64,000 bases of DNA, from the NCBI RefSeq assembly GCF_006385875.1, contig NZ_VFSU01000029.1, positions 1 through 64,000 on the forward strand. The letters run 5' to 3'. This document shows, in pieces, positions 27,377-35,983 of the stretch. The number at the start of each line of letters is the position of its first letter. Within the stretch, counting starts at the first letter, position 1. The stretch is from Sandaracinobacter neustonicus (lineage in GTDB: Bacteria; Pseudomonadota; Alphaproteobacteria; Sphingomonadales; Sphingomonadaceae). Under the pieces are notes generated by a model, which saw nothing but the letters and a program-made list of their open reading frames with translations, was not told the origin of the DNA and made no database searches. The translations under genes were made by a program, and so were the position numbers.

Positions 27377-27871
27377 ATGGAGCCTCGGACCGTGTCGCGG
27401 CGGATCGGGTGCGGGGCCTCCGGATTGCCGCTGTACGGCGAAATCGATGCGCTGCGGCGCTTCCGCACGACCTTCCGCGCGAGGGCGGACGACATCGATG
27501 AACTCGATCACGTCAACAACGCGGTCTGGGTCGACTGGGCCCAGGAGGCGTCGATGGCCCATTGGTTCGCCGCCGCGCGAGGCTGTGACCGGGACCGGTA
27601 CGTGGCGATGGTCCTCAAGCATGAGATCGAATACCGCGGCAATATCCGGGTCGGTGAAGACGTGACCGCGCTGACCTGGGTCGAGGGGCCGCCGCGCGGC
27701 GCTCGCTATACCCGATGCGTCGAATTCGTCCATGCCGACGGGCGTCGTCTCGTCATCGCAATTTCCCAATGGGCGCTGATCGACCGGTCAAGCGGCAGAC
27801 CCGTCCGAGTGCCCTTCGAGGTGGCGGCTCCATTTCTTCGTGACGATTCCATGCGGGAGGTGGTGGAATGA
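27377..27871 (+). CDS. Acyl-CoA thioesterase (4HBT hotdog fold)
   Basis: A 164-residue hotdog protein. The 4HBT signature ADDIDELDHVNNAVWVDWAQEA contains the Asp/Asn-x-Asn pattern of YbgC/FadM-type thioesterases, followed by the second strand region VAMVLKHEIEYRGNIRVGEDV. It should release free acids from acyl-CoA. I chose the ATG at 27377, which follows the TetR stop directly; the frame extends upstream into the TetR gene. It overlaps the dehydrogenase gene by ATGA. Confidence 0.85.
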   Translation: MEPRTVSRRIGCGASGLPLYGEIDALRRFRTTFRARADDIDELDHVNNAVWVDWAQEASMAHWFAAARGCDRDRYVAMVLKHEIEYRGNIRVGEDVTALTWVEGPPRGARYTRCVEFVHADGRRLVIAISQWALIDRSSGRPVRVPFEVAAPFLRDDSMREVVE

Positions 27872-28731
27872 CCGATATTCGAAAAGTGACGGTCCTCGGG
27901 ACCGGCGTGCTGGGGAGCCAGATCGCCTTCCAGACCGCCTATAGCGGCTTTGACGTCACCGCTTATGACATCAGCGAAGACGCCCTCGATCAGGCGGGCG
28001 CGCGGTTCGCCGCCCTCGTCCAAACCTATGAAGGGGAGGTGCCCGGGGCGACCGGCGGCAAGGCGACCGAAGCCCTGAAGCGCATCACCCTGTCTGCCGA
28101 TCTCGGGACGGCGGTCGCGGATGCGGATCTGGTGATCGAGGCGGTTCCCGAGGTTCTCTCGATCAAGCGGGCGCTCTACGAAAAGCTGACGGGGCTCGCG
28201 CCGGACAGGACGATCTTCGCCACAAATTCCTCGACCCTGCTGCCGAGCGACCTGAAGGCCTTCACCGGCCGACCGGACCGTTTTCTGGCGCTGCACTTCG
28301 CCAACAGCATATGGAAGTTCAACACCGCCGAGGTGATGGGCACGGATGACACCGATCCGACCGTGTTCGATGCCCTCGTCGCCTTCGCATCGGCCATCGG
28401 CATGGTCCCTGTCCCGGTCCGCAAGGAAAAGGCCGGCTATGTCCTCAACTCCCTTCTGGTCCCGTTCCTGAACGCGGCGGCCGGGCTTGCGGCGGGCGGC
28501 TATGCCGAGCCGGAAGATGTCGACAAGGTCTGGCGCATCGCCACCGGCGCGCCGATGGGGCCGTTCCAGATCTACGACATCATCGGCCTGACCACGCCCT
28601 ACAACATCCTGTCGCACGGCGACGACAACGCCAGGGCGATCGCCGCCTGGCTGAAGGAAAACTATATCGACAAGGGCAAGCTGGGCGTCGCGTCCGGCGA
28701 AGGCTTCTACGTCTACAAGCCCGCCTCCTGA
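27868..28731 (+). CDS. 3-hydroxyacyl-CoA dehydrogenase
   Basis: A 287-residue NAD-dependent dehydrogenase. The Rossmann motif GTGVLGSQIA is at residues 11-20. The catalytic-type segments FATNSSTLLPS and LHFANSIWKFN (His), and the C-terminal domain with NSLLVPFLNAA, follow the usual order. It oxidises 3-hydroxyacyl-CoA to 3-ketoacyl-CoA, or a related hydroxy acid. It lies between the thioesterase (ATGA overlap) and oleate hydratase genes (44-nt gap), suggesting the operon processes hydroxylated fatty acids. Confidence 0.88.
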   Translation: MTDIRKVTVLGTGVLGSQIAFQTAYSGFDVTAYDISEDALDQAGARFAALVQTYEGEVPGATGGKATEALKRITLSADLGTAVADADLVIEAVPEVLSIKRALYEKLTGLAPDRTIFATNSSTLLPSDLKAFTGRPDRFLALHFANSIWKFNTAEVMGTDDTDPTVFDALVAFASAIGMVPVPVRKEKAGYVLNSLLVPFLNAAAGLAAGGYAEPEDVDKVWRIATGAPMGPFQIYDIIGLTTPYNILSHGDDNARAIAAWLKENYIDKGKLGVASGEGFYVYKPAS

Positions 28732-28775
28732 TCTCCCCTCCTGACCTCCCCCTAGCGAATCCAAAGGAGTCCGCC

Positions 28776-30542
28776 ATGCACTACAGCAGTGGAAATTACG
28801 AAGCCTTCGTTCGCCCCCGCAAACCCGAGGGCGCCGAGAACAAGACGGCCTGGTTCGTCGGTTCGGGTCTGGCCGGGCTGGCCGGCGCGGCCTTCCTGAT
28901 CCGCGACGGCGGAGTGCCCGGCGACCGCATCACCATCCTGGAGGAACTGGCGATCCCCGGTGGCGCCCTCGACGGGCTGGACGTTCCGGAAAAGGGCTTC
29001 GTCATCCGCGGCGGACGCGAGATGGAAGAGCATTTCGAATGTCTGTGGGATCTCTATCGCTCGATCCCCTCGCTGGAGATCGAGGACGCCAGCGTGCTCG
29101 ACGAATTCTATCGCCTCAACAAGGACGACCCCAATATCTCGCTCCAGCGGGTGACCCAGAACCAGGGTCAGGACGTGCCGGACAAGGCCCTTCTGACGCT
29201 CAACGACCGGGCGCAGAAGGACCTCATCTCCATCTTTCTGGCCACACGCGAGGAGATGGAGAACAAGCGGATCAACGAGGTCTTCAGCGAGGACTTCCTC
29301 AAAAGCAATTTCTGGCTCTACTGGCGCACCATGTTCGCCTTCGAGGAATGGCATTCCGCGCTGGAGATGAAGCTCTATCTCCACCGCTTTATCCATCACG
29401 TCGGCAATCTCGCCGACTTCTCCTCGCTCAAGTTCAACCGCTACAACCAGTATGAATCCATGGTCCTGCCGCTGGTGAAGTGGCTGACGGATCACGGCGT
29501 CAAGTTCCGCTACGGCGTCGAGGTCACCGACGTCGATTTCGACCTCCAGGCCGGCCGCAAACAGGCGACGCGAATCCATTGGACGGAGAAGGGCGTCGAA
29601 GGCGGCGTCGATCTCGGCCCCGACGACCTGGTCTTCATCACCATCGGATCCCTCACCGAAAACTCGGACAATGGCGACCATCGAACCCCGGCGAAGCTGA
29701 GGGACGGCCCGGCGCCGGCCTGGGATCTCTGGCGCAACATCGCGGCGAAGGATCCCGCCTTCGGACGCCCCGACGTTTTCGGCGCCCACATCCCTGAGAC
29801 CAAATGGGCCTCCGCCTCGATCACCACGCTCGACGCTCGCATCCCGGCCTACGTCGAGAAGATCACCAAGCGGAATCCGTTCACCGGCAAGATCGTCTCC
29901 GCCGGCATCGTCACCGTGAAGGACTCCAGCTGGCTGCTCAGCTGGACGGTCCATCGCCAGCCGCATTTCAAGAAGCAGCCCAAGGGCCAGATGATCGCCT
30001 GGTTCTATGCCCTCTTCGTGGACAGGCCGGGCGACTTCATCAAGAAGCCCATGCAGGACTGCACCGGCGAAGAGATCACCCAGGAATGGCTCTACCATCT
30101 CGGCGTCCCCGTCGAGGACATTCCCGAACTTGCAGCGACCGGCGCGAGCACCGTGCCCACCATGATGCCCTATATCACCGCCTTCTTCATGCCGCGCCAG
30201 GCCGGCGATCGGCCGGACGTCGTTCCCGAGGGCGCCGTCAACTTCGCCTTCATCGGCCAGTTCGCGGAATCGAAGCAGCGCGACTGCATCTTCACGACAG
30301 AATATTCGGTTCGCACGCCGATGGAGGCGGTCTACACCCTGTTGAACGTCGAGCGCGGCGTGCCGGAGGTGTTCAACTCCACCTATGACATCCGCACCCT
30401 GCTGGCGGCGATCGGACCACTCAGGGACGGCAAGGGGATCGACATTCCAGGTCCGGCCTTCGTGCGCAATCTGCTCATGAAGAAGCTCGAGGGCACCGAG
30501 ATCGCGAAACTGCTCGAGGAATTCGACCTGATCGAGGACTGA
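28776..30542 (+). CDS. ohyA: Oleate hydratase (myosin-cross-reactive antigen family)
   Basis: A 588-residue FAD protein. The nucleotide-binding motif GSGLAGLAGAAFL is at 29-41 and the family signature RGGREMEEHFECLWDL at 78-93. Later hallmark segments include FNRYNQYESMVLPLVKWL, VFITIGSLTENS and FIGQFAE. It adds water to the cis-9 double bond of oleate to give 10-hydroxystearate. Full length, with the ribosome-binding site AAAGGAG before the ATG. It is the last gene of the TetR-thioesterase-dehydrogenase set. The role could be detoxifying unsaturated acids or using them. Confidence 0.95.
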   Translation: MHYSSGNYEAFVRPRKPEGAENKTAWFVGSGLAGLAGAAFLIRDGGVPGDRITILEELAIPGGALDGLDVPEKGFVIRGGREMEEHFECLWDLYRSIPSLEIEDASVLDEFYRLNKDDPNISLQRVTQNQGQDVPDKALLTLNDRAQKDLISIFLATREEMENKRINEVFSEDFLKSNFWLYWRTMFAFEEWHSALEMKLYLHRFIHHVGNLADFSSLKFNRYNQYESMVLPLVKWLTDHGVKFRYGVEVTDVDFDLQAGRKQATRIHWTEKGVEGGVDLGPDDLVFITIGSLTENSDNGDHRTPAKLRDGPAPAWDLWRNIAAKDPAFGRPDVFGAHIPETKWASASITTLDARIPAYVEKITKRNPFTGKIVSAGIVTVKDSSWLLSWTVHRQPHFKKQPKGQMIAWFYALFVDRPGDFIKKPMQDCTGEEITQEWLYHLGVPVEDIPELAATGASTVPTMMPYITAFFMPRQAGDRPDVVPEGAVNFAFIGQFAESKQRDCIFTTEYSVRTPMEAVYTLLNVERGVPEVFNSTYDIRTLLAAIGPLRDGKGIDIPGPAFVRNLLMKKLEGTEIAKLLEEFDLIED

Positions 30543-30862
30543 CGACGATCGCTTTCCCCGCCTTCTCACATATGTCTACCTTCATCCGGCTTTGGGACGA
30601 AGGTCGTGTGGGAGGGCGGGGGGCTAGATTCTTTCAGGGCCGAGTTCGGTTTCAGCCGGCTTTGCCAAGGAGGCAGTCTACGACTGCAGCCATTGAGGGC
30701 GCCGGGAGCTGTGCATGGGGAAGGTCGAGCCGGATTTTGGCGGCGAGGCTGCGAGGGTGGATCAGTCCGCGCTCGCAGCGAGACGGATCGACAAATGGCG
30801 CGGCTAGTCCCGGTTCGTCGCCATCATGGTGCTGCAGTCGGTCAACAGGGGAGGGATGGGGC
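30543..30862. other. Gene-free interval
   Basis: About 320 bp. Open frames here have Gly/Arg-rich translations with no family pattern. It contains the ribosome-binding region of the next gene (GGGAGGGATGGGGC) but no repeat that I can define. Confidence 0.4.
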
Positions 30863-31561
30863 ATGTCTGAAATGCTTGCGGTGGTCGCCGCCGAACTGGC
30901 GCGAGGCGGCGTTTTGCGGGTCGCGATTAATCTGGGCAATCCCGTGCTCGCCCAGCAGCGGCCCGACGGCGTTCGTACCGGCCTATCGGTCCGACTGGCC
31001 GAGGAGGTCGCCAGGAGGTTGGGGGTCGCCTTGGTTCTGACGTCCTTCAAGACCGCCAATGACGCCGTTGAGGCCCTCGCCGGCGAAGAGGTCGATATGG
31101 GCTTTCTGGCGATCGATCCGCAGCGCGCCGAGCGGATCGCCTACACCGCGCCTTATATTTTCATCGAAGGCGCTTATCTCGTGCGGTCGGACAGTCCGTT
31201 TCACGATACGAGCGACGTAGACAAGCCAGGCATTCGGATCGCGACAGGCTTGCGGACGGCCTACGATCTTTTCCTGACCCGCACGATCCGCGCTGCCGAG
31301 ATCGTTCGAGGGCCGACTTCGGCGGCGGCTATCGATCTCTTCCTGAATGGCGACGCCGATGTGGCTGCCGGCGTTCGCCAGCCCCTGACAACGGTCGCAC
31401 AGCAGCACTCCGATCTGCGTGTGCTGCCTGATAGTTTCCAGACCATCGCCCAGGCCGTCGCCGTTCGGAAGGACCGGCAGAGGAGTCTCATCTATCTTTC
31501 CTGCCTGGTCGACGCGCTTCTGGCGGAGGGTTTCATCGAAAACGCGCAAACGCACGCCTGA
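30863..31561 (+). CDS. Solute-binding (SBP_bac_3-like) domain protein without a signal peptide
   Basis: A 232-residue type 2 periplasmic-binding fold: GVLRVAINLGNP..., TGLSVRLAEEVARRLGVALVLTSFKTANDAVEALAGEEVDMGFLAIDPQRAERIAYTAPYIFIEGAYLVR, then LFLNGDADVAAGVRQPL. This is the amino-acid-binding pattern seen in polar amino acid transport. The N-terminus (MSEMLAVVAAELARGG) has no signal peptide, so the protein may be cytoplasmic, or the start may be wrong. No transporter permease or ATPase gene lies beside it. Confidence 0.75.
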   Translation: MSEMLAVVAAELARGGVLRVAINLGNPVLAQQRPDGVRTGLSVRLAEEVARRLGVALVLTSFKTANDAVEALAGEEVDMGFLAIDPQRAERIAYTAPYIFIEGAYLVRSDSPFHDTSDVDKPGIRIATGLRTAYDLFLTRTIRAAEIVRGPTSAAAIDLFLNGDADVAAGVRQPLTTVAQQHSDLRVLPDSFQTIAQAVAVRKDRQRSLIYLSCLVDALLAEGFIENAQTHA

Positions 31562-31676
31562 AGGTCATGGTAGCCGCCTTTGCCATCGGCGTGGGCAAGG
31601 CCGCGCCTCTGAACCGGCTTTCCTTGACACGGCAAAAGCCGTCGTCGCGCGCATGCCGGCCATGGTTTACGCTGGG

Positions 31677-32330
31677 TCACGTCTGCGACGGTGATCCGTC
31701 CCGGTCTCGTCGGATGACGTCTCCGGCATCCGCCAGCATGAGATCCACGAGAAAGTCCAGAAGCTCTCCGCTCGCGACCTTTCCGGGCTCAAGCAGGCCC
31801 TGGAACATGCTTCCCTCGTGGACAGCCAGGATCAGGCGCGCAATGCACGGGAGGTCCCGGGCAGCGATGCGGGCATCCTCGCGAAGGATGTCGGCGAGCG
31901 CGCCCTCGATGATGGCGAGGATCCGTCCTTGCCGTTCGGCATAGTGGCTCGCCATGGCAGGATGGCGTAGGGCATAGAGGCCGAACTCGGCCTGGAGCAG
32001 ATACCAGTCCCGATCGAACGGATAGCTGGCGATAAAGGCCTTGAGGAAATTGTCGGCCGTCGAGCCGGGCATGGACAGGGCGCAAGCGGTCGCCTCCTCC
32101 AGCCTCGACTGCAAGCGCTCGATCACCCGGTCATAGAGGGCGAAGAACAATTCGTCCTTGGATCGGAAGCTGGAATTATAGGCCCCCCGGCTCAGACCGA
32201 CGCGCTCGCAAATATCTTCCTGGGTGGCGCCATGGAAGCCACGTTCGGCGAAGGCCTCGAGAGCGCCATCCAGGATGCGCTCCCGGGTCTGCGCCCGGGT
32301 CGGGCGCGTTCGTGCCGGGCGGCGGCTCAC
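31677..32330 (-). CDS. TetR-family repressor of the divergent efflux operon
   Basis: About 217 residues from GTG 32330 (SRRPARTRPTRAQTRERILDGALEAFAERGFHGATQEDICERVGLSRGAYNSSFRSKDELF). The C-terminal half is a ligand-binding domain. The frame continues upstream to 32420, but past the efflux promoter. A run of nine C residues lies just upstream in the coding strand (32339-32347); with one more C an ATG there would come into frame. Divergent from the TolC-HlyD-permease operon, which it probably represses. Confidence 0.8.
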   Translation of the reverse strand: MSRRPARTRPTRAQTRERILDGALEAFAERGFHGATQEDICERVGLSRGAYNSSFRSKDELFFALYDRVIERLQSRLEEATACALSMPGSTADNFLKAFIASYPFDRDWYLLQAEFGLYALRHPAMASHYAERQGRILAIIEGALADILREDARIAARDLPCIARLILAVHEGSMFQGLLEPGKVASGELLDFLVDLMLADAGDVIRRDRDGSPSQT

Positions 32331-32354
32331 GGGATCACGGGGGGGGGCATTTCG

Positions 32355-32387
32355 ATACAAATATGTATTGAGTTGGTTGGATGTCAA
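32355..32387 (-). promoter_or_regulatory. Divergent promoter/operator of the TetR and efflux genes
   Basis: An inverted repeat ATACA-AATA-TGTAT lies at 32355-32368. On the minus strand a consensus -35 element TTGACA (given strand TGTCAA, 32382-32387) stands about 17 nt from an ATATTT-like -10 that overlaps the repeat. This is the expected layout for a self-repressing TetR gene whose operator also controls the efflux genes. Confidence 0.6.
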
Positions 32388-32418
32388 CGTTACCGTGCGG
32401 GAGCAGGAGACGTTCTTC

Positions 32419-33789
32419 ATGACCTTGCGATGTTCGATGCTGGTTGCCGCGCTGGCGACTGCGGTCTGTCAGGGCGCGCAGGCGCAAACGATCGACAGGC
32501 TTCCTCTCGATTATCGAAGCGCCCAGGCGAGGCTGCTCGAGCGGTCGGACGCGATCCGGGGCGCCGACGCCGATGTGCGCAGCAAGGAGGCCCAGGAGGC
32601 CTCGACAAGCACGTTGCGGCGTCCGACCGTCGAGTTCGAAGGACAGATGATCCGCTATCAGAAAACCCTCTATCTGCCGCTCGGCCCGCTGGCGGACGTG
32701 GCCCAGGATTATGCCATCTATGATCCCCTGCGCTTCGAGATCGAGCGCACGAGCACCCGGCCGATCGTGACGGCGACGCTGCCGCTCTATTCCGGCGGCC
32801 AGATACCCGCCGTGCAGGCGGGCGCGGCGGGGCAACTGGAACAGTCGCGCGCCGAACGCCAGATCGTCATCGACAACGGTCTGTTGCAGATGACCCAGCT
32901 CTATTTCGGCCAGCAGCTGCTCGAGCGCGTGCGCGATGTTCGCCGTGATGCGCTTGCGGGATTGGACCGGCATGTCGCGGACGCCCTCAAGCTCGAACAG
33001 GAAGGGTTCATAAGCCGGGCCCAACGCCTCCAGGCGCAGGTGGCGCGCGACGACGCCGCGCGCGAGCTCGAGAAGGCCGAGGCCGATCTCGCGAGCGCGC
33101 GGGTGGCGCTTGCCGGCGCGCTGCGGGCGCCGTCCGGCGTCGATCCCGTCTCCCCGATCTTCGTGATCCGTCAGCCGCTCCGCTCGCTCGACACCTATGT
33201 GGACACGGCGCTCCGCGCCCATCCCCAACTGGACCGGCTTGCGGCGCTGGAAGACCAGGCCGAAGCGGGGGTGGCCGTTCAGCGGGCGAAGCTCCGGCCG
33301 ACGGTCTATGGATTCGCCCAGTATAATTTCGATCGGCGCGACACGCTGTTGACCGATCCGGACTGGTCGGTGGGCGTGGGGCTGCGCTACACCCTCTTCT
33401 CCGGTGTGGACCGCTCGCAAGCGGTGCAGGCCGCGCGGGAAACCGTGACGCAAGCCAATGCGGGCCTGCGCGAAGCCCGCACCCAGATCGAAATCGGCGT
33501 CACGCGGTCCTGGAACGAGGCGGAAGCCGCGCGACGGCGATTCGAGCTGACCGACACGGCGATCACTGCGGCTCAGGAAAATTTGCGGGTCCAGACCCTC
33601 GGCTATCAGGAGCAGCAGACGACCTCGCTCGACGTGATCGATGCGCAACTCGGTCTCGCGCGTTCCCGGATCCAGCGCGCCCAGGCGGGGTACGACTTCG
33701 TCATCGCTTTGGCGCAACTCCTGCACGTCAGCGGGCAGATCGCCACATTGCCGGGCTATATCGACCAGGGTGAAAGGGTCGCGCCATGA
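32419..33789 (+). CDS. TolC-family outer-membrane efflux protein
   Basis: About 456 residues. The signal peptide is MLVAALATAVCQGAQAQ near the start. Two repeats of long helices (SRAERQIVIDNGLLQMTQLYFGQQLLERVRDVRRDALAGLDRHVADALKLEQEGFISRAQRLQAQVARDDA; YEEQ...TSLDVIDAQLGLARSRIQRAQ) make an OEP-type trimeric channel. The ATG at 32419 has AGGAG 9 nt before it. It overlaps the HlyD gene by ATGA, so all four efflux genes are coupled. Confidence 0.9.
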   Translation: MTLRCSMLVAALATAVCQGAQAQTIDRLPLDYRSAQARLLERSDAIRGADADVRSKEAQEASTSTLRRPTVEFEGQMIRYQKTLYLPLGPLADVAQDYAIYDPLRFEIERTSTRPIVTATLPLYSGGQIPAVQAGAAGQLEQSRAERQIVIDNGLLQMTQLYFGQQLLERVRDVRRDALAGLDRHVADALKLEQEGFISRAQRLQAQVARDDAARELEKAEADLASARVALAGALRAPSGVDPVSPIFVIRQPLRSLDTYVDTALRAHPQLDRLAALEDQAEAGVAVQRAKLRPTVYGFAQYNFDRRDTLLTDPDWSVGVGLRYTLFSGVDRSQAVQAARETVTQANAGLREARTQIEIGVTRSWNEAEAARRRFELTDTAITAAQENLRVQTLGYQEQQTTSLDVIDAQLGLARSRIQRAQAGYDFVIALAQLLHVSGQIATLPGYIDQGERVAP

Positions 33790-34823
33790 CCGCCACATCG
33801 GAAAACCAGGCCGTTCCGGAAAAGACGATTTCGCCTGTTCCGACCGGGCGGAAGCGCAAGCTGCTGCTGCTCATAGCCTTGCTGATCGTGGTCATTCTCG
33901 GCGTAGGTCTCTGGCTGGCCTACCGTCCGGTTCCCGATCAGCTTCAGGGCATGGTCGAGGCCCGCGAGCTGCGGATCACGAGCAAGGTCTCGGCACGGAT
34001 CACTGCCTTTCATGTCGAGGAAGGGCAACCGGTGAAGACGGGACAACTGCTTTATACGCTCGACAGTCCCGAGGTCGAAGCCCGCTCCGAACAAGCCGGC
34101 GGCGCGCTCGCCGCCGCGCAGGCGAATGCGGACAAGGCCGATGAAGGCGCACGGCCGGAGGATATCCGGGCTGCCGAGGCCCAGTGGCGACGCGCGCAGG
34201 CGGCGGCGGATCTTGCCCAGACCACCTATCAGCGCACCGAGCGCCTCTTTGAACAGGGTGTGCTCGCGGGGCAGAAACGTGACGAGAGCCGCGCCAACGC
34301 CCTGGCCTCCAATGAAGCGGCCCGAGCGGCGCGCGCGCAATATGACCTGGCGCTGGCCGGCGCTCGCCGACAGGATCGGCAGGCAGCGAGCGGACAGGTT
34401 CGCCAGGCGCGCGGCGCCCTTGCCGAAGTCGAGGCGGCCGAGAAGGAAACCCGGGTGCTCGCGCCGTCGGGCGGCGAGATCGGCCGCAGGCTGGCGCAGC
34501 CGGGCGAACTCGTGCCGCAGGGCTTTCCCGTCTTCGTCCTGACCGACGTCGATCATCCCTGGGTGACGCTCACCCTGCGAGAGGATCAGTTCAGCGCGAT
34601 CCGCCGGGGACGGGTCCTGAGGGGCCGCATACCCGCGCTCGGTGATCGTAGCGCGCAGTTTCGTGTCTTCTATATCGCGCCGGCCGGCGATTTCGCGACA
34701 TGGCGCGCGACCCGCCAATCGAGCGGCTTCGACGTGAAGAGCTTCGACGTACGCCTGTCGCCCGTATCGCGGGTCGACGGGATGCGGCCCGGCATGACGG
34801 TCCTGTTCGACTGGCCACAATGA
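33786..34823 (+). CDS. HlyD-family membrane-fusion (periplasmic adaptor) protein
   Basis: A 345-residue adaptor. One N-terminal membrane helix (KLLLLIALLIVVILGVGLWLA), a biotinyl-lipoyl-like half (ARITAFHVEEGQPVKTGQLLYTLDSPEVEA), a coiled-coil hairpin (residues 100-205), the second lipoyl half (LAPSGGEIGRRLAQPGELVPQGFPVFVLTDV) and a beta-barrel. It joins the TolC channel to the inner-membrane permeases. Coupled on both sides by ATGA overlaps. Confidence 0.92.
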   Translation: MTATSENQAVPEKTISPVPTGRKRKLLLLIALLIVVILGVGLWLAYRPVPDQLQGMVEARELRITSKVSARITAFHVEEGQPVKTGQLLYTLDSPEVEARSEQAGGALAAAQANADKADEGARPEDIRAAEAQWRRAQAAADLAQTTYQRTERLFEQGVLAGQKRDESRANALASNEAARAARAQYDLALAGARRQDRQAASGQVRQARGALAEVEAAEKETRVLAPSGGEIGRRLAQPGELVPQGFPVFVLTDVDHPWVTLTLREDQFSAIRRGRVLRGRIPALGDRSAQFRVFYIAPAGDFATWRATRQSSGFDVKSFDVRLSPVSRVDGMRPGMTVLFDWPQ

Positions 34824-35983
34824 TCCGGGCCTTCGTCGACAGCGCCCTGCGCGAAACCGCCTTCCTGCGCGGCAGCGTCTGGGATCTGGCGCTGGTCACC
34901 TGGCTGCCCCTGCTGTTGCTGGCGATCGTCGCGGTCCAGCTGTCGGCAGGCGTCATGCGAGACCTGCCGATCGTCGTGGTCGACGAGGACGGCGGCGGCG
35001 TCGCCCGCGACCTCATCCGCAAGCTGGAGGCGTCACCCGGGCTCAAGGTGGCGGCGCGGCCGGCCGATATGGCACAGGCCGAGCATCTGGTCCGCGCGAA
35101 CGCCGCCTATGCCGTGGTCCTGATCCCGCGTGATCTCGAGCGCACCGTGCTGCGCGGCGAGACCGGCAAGATCCTCCTCTTCTACAATGCGAGCTATTCC
35201 ACGCCCTCGGGTTCGGTGTTGCGCGAAGTCGGCGCCGTGGTCCAGGCCCAGGCAAAGGCCCTGGCCGGGGAGCAAAGCGCCGCGATCGCCGGTCCCGCGC
35301 GTGTGCGGCCGCCGCCGGTGAGCGTGCAGAGCCGGATCCTCTACAACCCGCAGGCCAGTTACGAACTGCAACTCGTCGCCCTGATCCATCCCGCACTCCT
35401 GCACCTGCTGTTCATGATCGCGGTCGTGAGCGCGCTCGGTCGCGAGCTGCGGGACGGGACCATCGGAGCATGGCTTGCAGGTTCTCGAGGCGAGGCGGTC
35501 GCCGCGATCGCCGGCAAGATCGCGCCCTATATCCTCATCTTCCTGCTCTGGGGGGCCCTTGCGACCGGCTATCTCGCGGCCTTCCGGGGCTGGCCCGTGC
35601 AAGGGAGCGTGGCGATGCTGATGGGGGGCTATCTCGCCCTCTATCTCGCCTATGCGGGCATGGCCTTGTTCATCGTCGGGGCCACCCTGTCCATGGGGCA
35701 GGCGCTGTCGATGACCGCGCTCTATGCGGGAGCTTCCTTCGCGTTCGCGGGCGCCATTTTTCCGATAGAGTCGGCCTCCGCCTTCGCCCGGCTATGGAGT
35801 GTGCTGCTTCCCTATACGCACTTCGCGCGGCTGGTCGTGGAGCAATGGATGATCGGCACGCCCGTCGCGGCATCGGCCAGACCGATCCTCATCATGCTCG
35901 TTTTCCTTGTCGTGGGCATGGTCGCGGGCCTGCCGCGATACCTGTCGGCACGCTTCAGTCCCGACGCTTGGGGCCGCCGATGA
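34820..35983 (+). CDS. ABC-2-type permease, first
   Basis: A 387-residue ABC-2 permease of the YhhJ/DrrB-like kind. One N-terminal membrane helix (ALVTWLPLLLLAIVAVQL), a large periplasmic loop (VVVDEDGGGVARDLIRKLEASPGLKVAAR...) and five C-terminal helices (for example IHPALLHLLFMIAVVSALG, PYILIFLLWGALATGYLAAF). The start overlaps the adaptor stop by ATGA. There is no ATP-binding domain and no ATPase gene in the operon. Confidence 0.88.
   Translation: MIRAFVDSALRETAFLRGSVWDLALVTWLPLLLLAIVAVQLSAGVMRDLPIVVVDEDGGGVARDLIRKLEASPGLKVAARPADMAQAEHLVRANAAYAVVLIPRDLERTVLRGETGKILLFYNASYSTPSGSVLREVGAVVQAQAKALAGEQSAAIAGPARVRPPPVSVQSRILYNPQASYELQLVALIHPALLHLLFMIAVVSALGRELRDGTIGAWLAGSRGEAVAAIAGKIAPYILIFLLWGALATGYLAAFRGWPVQGSVAMLMGGYLALYLAYAGMALFIVGATLSMGQALSMTALYAGASFAFAGAIFPIESASAFARLWSVLLPYTHFARLVVEQWMIGTPVAASARPILIMLVFLVVGMVAGLPRYLSARFSPDAWGRR

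Noticed and set aside
28752-30569. 605-codon minus-strand open frame
   Set aside because: Antisense to oleate hydratase, which is certain. The predicted protein is rich in repetitive charged residues without motifs.
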